Origin: an uncultured Prevotella sp.
Lineage (GTDB): Bacteria > Bacteroidota > Bacteroidia > Bacteroidales > Bacteroidaceae
NCBI GenBank assembly: GCA_945788545.1
Contig: CALZMK010000064.1
Location: 1 to 7,520, forward strand
Reading direction: 5' to 3'
Length of the DNA stretch: 7,520 nucleotides
The notes beneath the pieces were generated by a model. That model was not told the origin of the DNA. It made no database searches and saw nothing but the letters and a program-made list of their open reading frames with translations. A program made the position numbers and the translations under genes. Numbering within the stretch: the stretch's first letter is position 1; every line of letters starts with the position of its first letter. Positions 1 through 6,263 of this stretch are shown here, piece after piece.

Positions 1-1598
1 CCCTTGTCGGTTTTATATTCATTCTCTGGTGACGTTGACGGTGACGTTATCAGTTCGTCGGGCTTGTTTGGATTGGGTATCAGCCATGCCATGCAAAATT
101 CTGCGGCTCCCTTCATTAGAGGATATGCCGTAGATCTGAGATAGTCGGTGTCGAGGCTGAACAGGTAGTGATCCCATAGGGCATTGACAAGCCAAGCCCC
201 ACCCATGTTCCAGTTTGCCCATTCCGGCCATTCTCGTTTTTCTCCCACAGGGTTGGTCATTGCCCAAATGTCACTGTTATGGCTCGAGCACCAACCTTCA
301 GTGATACCATAATAGTTTTTTGCTGTATATTTTCCATTTTCAGCCAATGCCGCTATGAAGTTGTCCAGCGGCATAGCCATTTCCTGCATGTTGGCCACTT
401 CGGCGGGCCAGTAGTTTTCTTCGAGATTGATGTTCACCGTGTAATTACCTCTCCATGGCGACCACAAGTGAGGTGTCCAAAGGCCTTGCAGGTTTGCCGG
501 AACCCCTGGAGTGCGCGAGCAACTGATCAGTAGGTATCTGCCGTATTGTGCATAGAGAGTTTCGAGATAAGTGTTGCCACCCTTGTTGTCGGTATAGTCC
601 TTGAGCTGTTGTGCCGTAGTGCGCTTTGTATCAAAGACGGCATCGCCGAGAGAAAGTTGGAATCTGTCGTAGATAGCTTTGTAGTCGTCAATGTGTCGTT
701 GGCGCAGTTGGTCGTAGGTGTAGTTGACCAAGTGCCATGCGTCGTCGGCGACCTGTTCGATGTATGCAGCCCCTTCCTTTACGGGATGCTTGTCAAAGCC
801 GTTGAAACTGGTGGCATTTACGAAATATATCACAGCCTCGGTTGCCCCATTTATTAAAATGGTTGAGTCGCTTGCCAATACCTTTCCGCCGTCGGTTTGT
901 GCAGTCAGGATACCCGAGAAATGAATACTGTTCATTGGGTCGCCAGTGGCATGTCCGTTGATGGTGAGCGAAGCCCCCCTGTGGCCTCCCGATGGTGATG
1001 TCTGACTATGCTTTACCTTGTGTGGCACTAGTGATGTCAATGACAGGAGGCAGTTTATCGCTCCTTTGCGGTCGGCTTTTATCCTCATGGCTATCACCTT
1101 GTCGGGATGAGAGGCAAAGTATTCCCTTGTGTATTTCACTCCACCCTTTGAGTAAGTGTCACGACAAATTGCACTGTCGATATCCAATTCACGATAGTAG
1201 TCGGTTGCGGCACTTGTATTATCGTCGAGGATGTGAAGTGTGGCGAGTGGTTGGTAGAATTGTGAGTTGTTGCCTTGTACGTGCAGTTGCAGAGAGTCGG
1301 CCAACTTATAGTCCTCATTGAAGAGAGCTTTCCTTATTTCAGGAATCCACTTGTGTGCCCCCTCGTCATTGTTGCGGTTTACTGGCTTTCCTGTCCAGAA
1401 GGTAATATCATTAAATTGTATTATATTATCCTCGGTACCGCCGTAAACCAGTGCTCCGAGTCGGCCGTTGCCAATGGGCATTGACTCTTCGAAATACTCA
1501 CCGGGAGAATTATACCAAAGTTTCATCGGCTGGTTCTTCGCTTTAGCCGATAAGAAAGTGATAACTGATAATAATATAAGGATAGTAGTTCTGGACAT
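1..1598 (-). CDS. Secreted GH95 glycosidase (alpha-L-fucosidase or alpha-L-galactosidase), partial at C-terminus
   Basis: An exo-acting inverting glycoside hydrolase of family GH95, which removes terminal alpha-1,2-linked L-fucose or alpha-L-galactose from host or plant glycans. I translated the complement from the ATG at 1596-1598 and the frame stays open for 532 residues to base 3. Family members are usually about 750-850 residues, so roughly the last third is outside the window. Residues 1-20 form a signal peptide (basic start, hydrophobic core ILILLSVITFL, then SAKA), so export to the periplasm or outer membrane is expected. The N-terminal GH95 domain follows, with WYNSPGEYFEESMPIGNGRLG near 29-48. 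The catalytic region shows NLQGLW (369-374), TVNINLEENYWPAE (387-400) and SPSTSPEN (519-526). Asn389 and Asn391 match the Asn pair, and Glu525 the acid, of Bifidobacterium AfcA; the catalytic Asp lies beyond the edge. Thr387 occupies the position that is His in AfcA, which favours L-galactosidase activity (inference). No housekeeping promoter is visible upstream. The family call is secure, the substrate is not. Confidence 0.93.
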   Translation of the reverse strand, partial: MSRTTILILLSVITFLSAKAKNQPMKLWYNSPGEYFEESMPIGNGRLGALVYGGTEDNIIQFNDITFWTGKPVNRNNDEGAHKWIPEIRKALFNEDYKLADSLQLHVQGNNSQFYQPLATLHILDDNTSAATDYYRELDIDSAICRDTYSKGGVKYTREYFASHPDKVIAMRIKADRKGAINCLLSLTSLVPHKVKHSQTSPSGGHRGASLTINGHATGDPMNSIHFSGILTAQTDGGKVLASDSTILINGATEAVIYFVNATSFNGFDKHPVKEGAAYIEQVADDAWHLVNYTYDQLRQRHIDDYKAIYDRFQLSLGDAVFDTKRTTAQQLKDYTDNKGGNTYLETLYAQYGRYLLISCSRTPGVPANLQGLWTPHLWSPWRGNYTVNINLEENYWPAEVANMQEMAMPLDNFIAALAENGKYTAKNYYGITEGWCSSHNSDIWAMTNPVGEKREWPEWANWNMGGAWLVNALWDHYLFSLDTDYLRSTAYPLMKGAAEFCMAWLIPNPNKPDELITSPSTSPENEYKTDK

Positions 1599-1646
1599 AA
1601 TGGAAAATTCTTAGGTTATTATTTATTGGGAGTCTTTTGATGTTAT

Positions 1647-1740
1647 GAATTAAAAATTAAGAATTAAGAAAAATAGCTGTACTGCATTGATATTTGGCAG
1701 ATACAATTTCTCTTAATTCTTAATTATTAACTCTTAATTC
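1647..1740. repeat. A/T-rich inverted repeat between gyrB and the GH95 gene
   Basis: AATTAAGAATTAAG at 1655-1668 is exactly complementary to CTTAATTCTTAATT at 1712-1725, a 14-bp perfect stem around a 43-base loop. The right side also holds a direct repeat of CTCTTAATTC at 1710-1719 and 1731-1740 (period 21), which ends next to the gyrB stop codon. It may act as a weak terminator for gyrB or be a dispersed intergenic repeat; a related sequence lies at 6236-6258. The stem has almost no G/C, so it is not a standard intrinsic terminator. Confidence 0.6.
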
Positions 1741-1741
1741 A

Positions 1742-3715
1742 TCAAGCGTCTATATTAGCGTAAGTCGCGTTCTTCTCGATGAACTCGCGTCGTGGTTCCA
1801 CGTCGTCGCCCATGAGCATTGAGAATATCTCGTCGGCCTCGGCGGCATTCTCGATAGTCACCTGCTTGAGCAGACGTGTGTCAGGATTCATTGTTGTCTC
1901 CCAAAGCTGTTCGGGGTTCATCTCACCAAGACCTTTGTAGCGCTGTGTGTGCAGGCTCTTTCCGTCCTCCACACCATTGCCCCACTTGTCGATGAAGGCC
2001 TGTCGCTGTTGCTCGGTGTAGCAATATTCCTTTGCCTTGTTCTTGTATGTACACAGGTAAAGCGGTGGGGTTGCGATATAAAGATGTCCCTCCTGGATAA
2101 TCTTCGGCATAAAGCGATAGAACAGTGTCATGATAAGTGTGTCGATGTGAGAACCATCGACGTCGGCGTCGGTCATGATGATTATCTTGTCATAACGCAA
2201 TTTTTCGATGTTTGCCTCCTTATCACCCTCACCTTCAACGCCGAAGCGCACTCCGATACTCTGGATGATGTTCATCACCGACTCGCTCTCGAATACCTTG
2301 TGCCACATCACCTTTTCCACGTTGAGGATCTTTCCTCTCAGAGGCAGGATGGCTTGTGTGTAGCGGTCGCGACCCTGTTTTGCCGAACCACCGGCGGAGT
2401 CTCCCTCGACGAGGAATATCTCGCACTCCTTCGGGTCCTTGTTTGAGCAGTCGGCCAGTTTACCGGGAAGTCCGCCACCCGTCATTGGGTTCTTGCGCTG
2501 TACGCTCTCGCGTGCCTTGCGTGCTGCGATACGTGCAGTGGCAGCCAGGATAACCTTGTCGCATATCTGCTTTGCCTCCTTGGGATGCTCCTCCAGATAG
2601 TAGGCAAGAGCCTCGCCCACAGCCTGTTGTACGGCACCTGCAACCTCGGAGTTTCCAAGCTTAGTCTTGGTCTGTCCCTCAAACTGCGGTTCGGCCACCT
2701 TGATGGAAATCACGGCAGTGAGACCCTCACGGAAGTCCTCACCGGCAATTTCAATCTTAGCCTTCTCAATCTGCTTTGAGATAACGGGATCAGCATCAGC
2801 ATATTTCTTCAATGTGCGGGTGAGAGCCATGCGGAATCCCACAAGGTGTGTACCGCCTTCGATGGTGTTGATGTTGTTCACGTATGAGTGGATATTCTCA
2901 CTGTAGTCGGTGTTGTACATCACAGCCACCTCGATAGGAATACCTTGTTTCTCGGTCTTCAGATAGATGACATCATCGAAGAGGTGTGTGCGGTGGCGGT
3001 CAACGTAGCGAACAAACTCCTTCAGTCCGTCCTTTGCGTGGAACACCTCCTGCTTGGTGTTGCCCTCCTCATCAGGGCGCATATCGGTAAGTGTGATGGT
3101 GATACCGGCGTTCAGATAAGCCAGCTCCCTCATTCGCTTTGCAATGATGTCATACTTGTATGTCGTAGTGGTGAATACAGTGGGGTCGGGCCAGAACTGC
3201 TGGCGAGTACCGGTGAGCTCAGTTTCACCCACAACCTTCACTGAATACAGAGGTTTACCCTTCTCGTATTCCTGCTGATAAATCTTTCCGTCGCGGAACA
3301 CCTGCGAGAGCATGTGTGTGGAAAGAGCGTTAACACAGCTAACACCCACACCGTGAAGACCACCGCTGACCTTATAGGAGCCCTTGTCAAACTTACCTCC
3401 TGCGTGGAGCACAGTCATAACGACCTCAAGAGCCGACTTGTGCAGCTTCTTGTGCTCATCTACAGGAATACCACGTCCGTTGTCCTGTACAGTGATCGAC
3501 TCGTCTTCATTAATGGTGACCTCGATATGAGTGCAATAGCCTGCCATTGCCTCGTCGATAGAGTTATCGACAGTCTCGTTGACCAAGTGGTGCAGACCTT
3601 TTTCGCTGATGTCACCAATATACATGGCCGGACGCTTGCGCACGGCCTCCAATCCCTCGAGCACTTGAATGTTACTCGCGGAATAGTTACTTTCTTTGTT
3701 TATGTCTTCTGCCAT
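1742..3715 (-). CDS. gyrB: DNA gyrase subunit B
   Basis: ATPase subunit of the type IIA topoisomerase that, with GyrA, introduces negative supercoils into DNA; cytoplasmic. The protein has 657 residues, the short GyrB form without the insert found in the 804-residue E. coli protein. The N-terminal GHKL ATPase domain shows RKRPAMYIG (26-34), NETVDNSIDEA (46-56, with catalytic Glu47), QDNGRGIP (77-84, with Asp78) and GGLHGVGVSCVNAL (118-131). QTKTKLGN (348-355) carries the transducer-domain Lys350. The TOPRIM domain has LVEGDSAGGSAKQGR (435-449, Glu437) and TDADVDGSHI (515-524, Asp516/518/520), the metal-binding residues. QRYKGLGEMNPEQLW (591-605) is the C-terminal signature and fits GyrB better than ParE. 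The ATG at 3713-3715 gives MAEDINKES, the start is 26-34 bases below a -7 element, and no Shine-Dalgarno sequence is seen. It follows rpsT on the same strand after a 145-base gap holding a terminator and the gyrB promoter, so it is probably its own unit. No frameshift or damaged motif seen. Confidence 0.98.
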   Translation of the reverse strand: MAEDINKESNYSASNIQVLEGLEAVRKRPAMYIGDISEKGLHHLVNETVDNSIDEAMAGYCTHIEVTINEDESITVQDNGRGIPVDEHKKLHKSALEVVMTVLHAGGKFDKGSYKVSGGLHGVGVSCVNALSTHMLSQVFRDGKIYQQEYEKGKPLYSVKVVGETELTGTRQQFWPDPTVFTTTTYKYDIIAKRMRELAYLNAGITITLTDMRPDEEGNTKQEVFHAKDGLKEFVRYVDRHRTHLFDDVIYLKTEKQGIPIEVAVMYNTDYSENIHSYVNNINTIEGGTHLVGFRMALTRTLKKYADADPVISKQIEKAKIEIAGEDFREGLTAVISIKVAEPQFEGQTKTKLGNSEVAGAVQQAVGEALAYYLEEHPKEAKQICDKVILAATARIAARKARESVQRKNPMTGGGLPGKLADCSNKDPKECEIFLVEGDSAGGSAKQGRDRYTQAILPLRGKILNVEKVMWHKVFESESVMNIIQSIGVRFGVEGEGDKEANIEKLRYDKIIIMTDADVDGSHIDTLIMTLFYRFMPKIIQEGHLYIATPPLYLCTYKNKAKEYCYTEQQRQAFIDKWGNGVEDGKSLHTQRYKGLGEMNPEQLWETTMNPDTRLLKQVTIENAAEADEIFSMLMGDDVEPRREFIEKNATYANIDA

Positions 3716-3741
3716 AATTGCATTTAATCTCTAAGTGGTTG

Positions 3742-3749
3742 CAAAGATA
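3742..3749 (-). promoter_or_regulatory. gyrB promoter, -7 element
   Basis: On the minus strand TATCTTTG followed by CAACC matches the Bacteroidetes -7 consensus TAnnTTTG, with transcription expected to begin a few bases downstream, shortly before the gyrB ATG at 3715. The -33 region is poor: no TTG at the usual 19-20 base spacing, only an ATTTCG-like stretch near 3769-3774. Confidence 0.65.
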
Positions 3750-3806
3750 CACAAAAAAAATCAATTGGCGAAATATTTGATGCTAAAAATAAACAAAATG
3801 ATATAA

Positions 3807-3841
3807 AATAAGCCACATACTCGCTGAGCATGTGGCTTATT
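3807..3841 (-). terminator. Intrinsic terminator of the tRNA-Glu/rpsT unit
   Basis: AATAAGCCACAT (3807-3818) pairs perfectly with ATGTGGCTTATT (3830-3841): a 12-bp stem with an 11-base loop, 19 bases beyond the rpsT stop. On the minus strand the stem is followed by a T-rich stretch (TTATATCATTTTG), as expected for Rho-independent termination of rpsT before the gyrB promoter. On the plus strand no gene reads into it. Confidence 0.85.
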
Positions 3842-3860
3842 GTATGGTAGAAGTGATGTA

Positions 3861-4115
3861 TTATCCCAGGCTGTTGACATGAAGTGCAAGGCTTGACTTC
3901 AGGTTTGCTGCCTTGTTCTTGTGGATAATGTTGGTCTTTGCCAACTTGTCCAGCATCTTCTGTACAGTTGGATACAACTTAACTGCCTCCTCCTTGTCAG
4001 TGAGGGCACGCAGCTTGCGAACGGCGTTGCGCATAGTCTTAGCATAATACTTGTTATGCAGCGCCTTCTTCTTGTCCTGACGGATTCTCTTAAGTGATGA
4101 TTTGTGGTTTGCCAT
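3861..4115 (-). CDS. rpsT: 30S ribosomal protein S20
   Basis: Small-subunit protein that binds 16S rRNA early in 30S assembly. The 84-residue length, the N-terminus [13 protein letters not shown] and the strongly basic helical character ([12 protein letters not shown], then [24 protein letters not shown] near 68-75) are typical of S20. The ATG at 4113-4115 is the conserved MANHKS start and sits behind an A/G-rich leader (AGAAGAAGAAAAAAG) which is not a defined Shine-Dalgarno sequence. It begins only 30 bases after the 3' end of tRNA-Glu on the same strand with no -7 motif in between, so it is probably transcribed from the tRNA promoter and its mRNA 5' end released by tRNA 3' processing (inference). 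A strong hairpin terminator follows the stop. Confidence 0.97.
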   Translation of the reverse strand: MANHKSSLKRIRQDKKKALHNKYYAKTMRNAVRKLRALTDKEEAVKLYPTVQKMLDKLAKTNIIHKNKAANLKSSLALHVNSLG

Positions 4116-4145
4116 CTTTTTTCTTCTTCTTTTATTTTTACTTTG

Positions 4146-4217
4146 TAGTCCCTAGGAGAGTCGAACTCCTCTTTAGAGAATGAAAATCTCTCGTCCTAAC
4201 CGATAGACGAAGGGACC
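4146..4217 (-). tRNA. tRNA-Glu (anticodon UUC)
   Basis: A complete 72-base cloverleaf on the minus strand, discriminator included. The acceptor stem GGTCCCT pairs with AGGGACT with one G-T wobble at the end. The D stem is GTCT/GGAC with loop ATCGGTTA, the anticodon stem AGAGA/TCTCT with loop TTTTCAT, the variable loop AAAG, and the T stem AGGAG/CTCCT with loop TTCGACT. The anticodon TTC (plus-strand bases 4182-4184) reads GAA and GAG, so it carries glutamate. The discriminator base is A and CCA is not encoded (CAAAG follows), so CCA must be added after processing. The promoter lies just upstream and rpsT just downstream. Confidence 0.96.
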
Positions 4218-4237
4218 AATTGTCGATTTTGCGGGTG

Positions 4238-4267
4238 CAAAGTTACAGCTTTTATTTCATTTAACAA
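4238..4267 (-). promoter_or_regulatory. Promoter of tRNA-Glu/rpsT
   Basis: On the minus strand TTG (4267-4265), exactly 19 bases, then TAACTTTG (4245-4238), followed by CACCCGC. This matches the Bacteroidetes primary sigma factor consensus in both elements and spacing. The tRNA begins 20 bases after the end of the -7 element, leaving a short 5' leader. Confidence 0.88.
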
Positions 4268-4329
4268 AATATTTCCATGAAAAAATACATCTTTTTGATA
4301 TTTTTTTAGAAAAATATGCCTTATTGAGC

Positions 4330-4359
4330 ATGTTTTTTGCAAAAAAATGCCTAACTTTG
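4330..4359 (+). promoter_or_regulatory. recO promoter
   Basis: TAACTTTG at 4352-4359 followed by CACC is a perfect -7 element; at 19-base spacing the -33 position reads ATG (4330-4332) instead of TTG. The predicted start of transcription leaves only about 15 bases before the recO ATG at 4382. A perfect 14-bp palindrome (TTTTTTGCAAAAAA, 4333-4346) fills most of the spacer. Confidence 0.75.
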
Positions 4360-4381
4360 CACCAACTATCCGATTTTGGTT

Positions 4382-5107
4382 ATGCTCACGAAGACAACGG
4401 CTATAGTATTGCACAACATCAAATATGGTGATTCCAAGATGATTGTAGATATGTTCACCCGTGCTCATGGGCGGACATCGTTTGTAGTTGCCATCCCAAA
4501 GTCGGCTAAATCGAAGATCCGCAAGCAGCTATTCCAACCTCTTGCAATGCTTTCGCTCGAATATGACTTCCGGCCTAAGGTGCAGTTGCAGAAGATAAAA
4601 GAGGCAACGATACTCCATCCTTATTCTTCGCTCCCCTTTGACATGGACAAACTGACAGTGGGGATGTTCATATCCGAATTTCTGTATCACTCGCTTTACG
4701 GGGAAGAGTCCAACAAACCGATGTTCGACTATATATCCGACAGTTTGCAGTGGTTTGACAGTTCTCCCTCGCCTGCCTCCAACTTCCATCTTGTCTTTAT
4801 GATGCGCCTGTCGCGATTCCTCGGGTTCTATCCAAATCTTGACGATTATGTCCAGGGATGCGTCTTCGACCTGCGCAACGGTAGCTTTTCGTCGGTGGCC
4901 CCACTACATTCCGATTATCTTTCGTCTGCGGAAGCTTCACTGATGTCACTTATGATGCGCATGAACTATCCCACGATGCACCTATTTAAATTTACGCGTG
5001 CGCAACGCAATAGGCTTCTCGACGTGATAGTGCAGTACTATCGCCTTCATATCCCAGGTTTCCCCGACATGAAGTCGCTCGACGTACTTCGCAATATATA
5101 TAACTGA
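4382..5107 (+). CDS. recO: DNA repair protein RecO
   Basis: RecO works with RecR (and RecF) to load RecA onto SSB-coated single-stranded DNA during gap repair and also anneals complementary strands; cytoplasmic. The protein has 241 residues, the usual size. The N-terminal OB-fold opens MLTKTTAIVLHNIKYGDSK and continues through VDMFTRAHGRTSFVV, the characteristic RecO beginning; the rest is the helical C-terminal domain (LSRFLGFYPNLD, then CVFDLRNGSF). Only one cysteine is present, so the CxxC zinc site of some RecO proteins is absent. I chose the ATG at 4382; an in-frame TTG at 4376 would add two residues, but the family start is ML(T/V)KT and the promoter leaves little leader. Divergent from tRNA-Glu/rpsT and convergent with rpmH, so probably monocistronic. 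No frameshift or other damage is visible. Confidence 0.95.
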   Translation: MLTKTTAIVLHNIKYGDSKMIVDMFTRAHGRTSFVVAIPKSAKSKIRKQLFQPLAMLSLEYDFRPKVQLQKIKEATILHPYSSLPFDMDKLTVGMFISEFLYHSLYGEESNKPMFDYISDSLQWFDSSPSPASNFHLVFMMRLSRFLGFYPNLDDYVQGCVFDLRNGSFSSVAPLHSDYLSSAEASLMSLMMRMNYPTMHLFKFTRAQRNRLLDVIVQYYRLHIPGFPDMKSLDVLRNIYN

Positions 5108-5248
5108 CTTGACTCTCGCATGTAAGGGAAGTTAAGGAAGTTAAAGATGTATGTTTTAGCCTTGAGAACGCATCAATGGATGAAAATACTATTGTCTTGA
5201 ACTCCTTTAAACTACTTGAACTCCATAAATGAGTACAAGCGAAAGTAA
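5108..5248. repeat. recO-rpmH convergent gap with imperfect inverted repeat
   Basis: No gene seen. GGGAAGTTAAGGAAGTTAAAG (about 5126-5146) is roughly mirrored by the complement of 5198-5224 (CTCCTTTAAACTACTTGAACTCC region), giving an imperfect stem of about 20 pairs with mismatches around a 50-base loop. The arms consist of repeated 'gaagtta' units. It could help end recO transcription, since no G/C-rich terminator directly follows the recO stop. Confidence 0.45.
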
Positions 5249-5287
5249 AACAAAAAGGGGCACGACTCTCGTCACGTCCCTTTTGTT
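5249..5287 (-). terminator. Terminator of rpmH, possibly bidirectional
   Basis: AACAAAAAGGGG (5249-5260) pairs with TCCCTTTTGTT (5277-5287) with one bulged A and one G-T pair, and the loop side can add a GAC/GTC pairing. On the minus strand the hairpin runs into TTTTACTTTCG, the usual T-rich tail, 30 bases past the rpmH stop. In the plus direction the tail is CCCTTTTGTTGTT, so it may also stop recO transcripts. Confidence 0.7.
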
Positions 5288-5317
5288 GTTAATCACTAAA
5301 AAGCCTTACGGATCAAA

Positions 5318-5473
5318 TTACTTTCCGTGGTTTTCGTCGGATACTGTCAACTTCTTGCGACCCTTGGCGCGGCGAGATGCCAACACTCTGCGGCCGTTCT
5401 TTGTAGCCATTCTTTCACGGAATCCGTGCTTGTTGACCCTTCTTCTGTTGTGCGGCTGAAATGTTCTTTTCAT
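5318..5473 (-). CDS. rpmH: 50S ribosomal protein L34
   Basis: Small, very basic large-subunit protein that binds 23S rRNA. The 51 residues begin [19 protein letters not shown] and continue [22 protein letters not shown], the whole-family signature; the short tail TVSDENHGK is an extension like that of other Bacteroidetes L34 proteins. The frame extends upstream to 5548, but that would add 25 unconserved residues through the promoter, so the ATG at 5471-5473 is the start. No Shine-Dalgarno sequence is present; the leader is A-rich. It has its own promoter, divergent from efp, and a terminator downstream. Confidence 0.97.
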   Translation of the reverse strand: MKRTFQPHNRRRVNKHGFRERMATKNGRRVLASRRAKGRKKLTVSDENHGK

Positions 5474-5517
5474 TACTTTATTACTATTTTTATTGTTGTT
5501 TTCTTCACTTTGGGGTG

Positions 5518-5548
5518 CAAAAGTACACATAATTTTCGAAATAACCAA
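5518..5548 (-). promoter_or_regulatory. rpmH promoter
   Basis: On the minus strand TTG (5548-5546), 20 bases, then TACTTTTG (5525-5518) followed by CACCCC. This fits the Bacteroidetes consensus TTG-N19-20-TAnnTTTG. It implies a leader of about 35-40 bases before the rpmH ATG at 5473. Confidence 0.82.
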
Positions 5549-5577
5549 GAAATAAATGAATTTTAGCTATTTTTTTT

Positions 5578-5607
5578 ATGTTTTTTTCGGAAAAAGCAGT
5601 AACTTTG
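5578..5607 (+). promoter_or_regulatory. efp promoter
   Basis: TAACTTTG at 5600-5607 followed by CACCC is a perfect -7 element. At 19-base spacing the -33 position reads ATG (5578-5580) within a run of T, the same variant as at recO. The expected leader before the efp ATG at 5646 is about 30 bases. Confidence 0.78.
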
Positions 5608-5645
5608 CACCCGAAATCACGTAAAATACATTATATTTAAGGTTT

Positions 5646-6212
5646 ATGATTAATTCACAAGACATTAAAAAAGGAACATGCATCCGCATGGATGGAGGCA
5701 TTTGGGTCTGCATCGATTTCCAGCACAGAAAGCCCGGAAAGGGAAACACAGTAATGAACACAAAGTTGAAGAACGTTACCGACGGACGTGTGCTCGACCG
5801 CACATTCCAGGTGGGATTCAAGCTTGAGGACGTGCGCATCGAGCGTCGCCCCTATCAGTACCTCTATGAGGATCCTACTGGCCGCATCTTCATGAATCAG
5901 GAGACATTTGAGCAGATTCCTATCGCCAACGACCTCGTTATCGGTGTCGAGTATATGAAGGAGAGCGATATCGTGGAAGTTGTTACCGACACTACCGACG
6001 GTACTATCCTCTATGCTGAAATGCCAGTGAAGACCAACCTCCGCGTTACTCACAGTGAGCCGGGTGTGAAGGGTGACACTGCCACCAACGCCACAAAGCC
6101 CGCTACACTGGAGACAGGTGTTGAGGTGCGCGTACCTCTGTTCATCAACGAGGGCGACCTTATCCAGGTTGACACTCGCGATGGTAGCTACCTGAGTCGT
6201 GTGAAGGAGTGA
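5646..6212 (+). CDS. efp: Translation elongation factor P
   Basis: EF-P enters the ribosome between the P and E sites and relieves stalling at consecutive prolines. The 188-residue protein has the three usual barrels: a KOW-like N-terminal domain (about 1-64), an OB domain (about 67-126) and the C-terminal OB domain (about 130-188), ending TRDGSYLSRVKE as expected. The tip loop HRKPGKGNTVMNTKLKN carries Lys32, equivalent to the E. coli Lys34 that EpmA/EpmB lysylate; this is therefore a Lys-type EF-P and not the Arg/EarP type. No modification enzyme is encoded in the window. The start ATG at 5646 is the family start MI(N/A)SxDI. It has its own promoter and is divergent from rpmH; the glycosyltransferase follows 51 bases later. 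Confidence 0.97.
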   Translation: MINSQDIKKGTCIRMDGGIWVCIDFQHRKPGKGNTVMNTKLKNVTDGRVLDRTFQVGFKLEDVRIERRPYQYLYEDPTGRIFMNQETFEQIPIANDLVIGVEYMKESDIVEVVTDTTDGTILYAEMPVKTNLRVTHSEPGVKGDTATNATKPATLETGVEVRVPLFINEGDLIQVDTRDGSYLSRVKE

Positions 6213-6263
6213 TTCTTTTTTCAAAAGAAATTAAAGAATTAAAAAATTAAAGATTAAGGTTCT
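6213..6263. other. efp-glycosyltransferase spacer, A/T repeat without clear terminator
   Basis: TTCTTTT (6213-6219) pairs with AAAAGAA (6223-6229) as a weak A/T hairpin with a 3-base loop right after the efp stop. GAATTAAAAAATTAAAGATTAAG (6236-6258) nearly repeats the sequence at 1647-1668. No TAnnTTTG element is present, so the glycosyltransferase may depend on readthrough from efp. AAGG at 6256-6259 lies just ahead of the TTG start. Confidence 0.5.

Noticed and set aside
279..1484. Chain of plus-strand open frames of 66-109 codons over the left end
   Set aside because: The minus strand carries one continuous 532-residue GH95 frame; the plus-strand frames overlap one another and resemble nothing.
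2336..2338. GyrB Arg460 where E. coli has Lys447, a quinolone-resistance position
   Set aside because: Arg in the LPLRGK motif is, as I recall, normal in many bacteria, so it is not evidence of resistance.
1949..3727. Several plus-strand open frames of 60-165 codons opposite gyrB
   Set aside because: All are shadows of the intact gyrB frame, with no recognisable domains or promoters.
4376..4384. TTG at 4376 as the recO start
   Set aside because: The ATG at 4382 gives the family-typical N-terminus; the TTG adds only Met-Val and lies very close to the predicted transcription start.
5108..5317. Small RNA gene in the recO-rpmH gap
   Set aside because: Only an imperfect A/T inverted repeat and the rpmH terminator are visible; there is no -7 element or recognisable RNA family.
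5655..6224. Open frame of 189 codons antisense to efp
   Set aside because: It lies almost entirely over efp, whose protein is unmistakable, and its translation shows no recognisable domain; it follows from efp codon usage.
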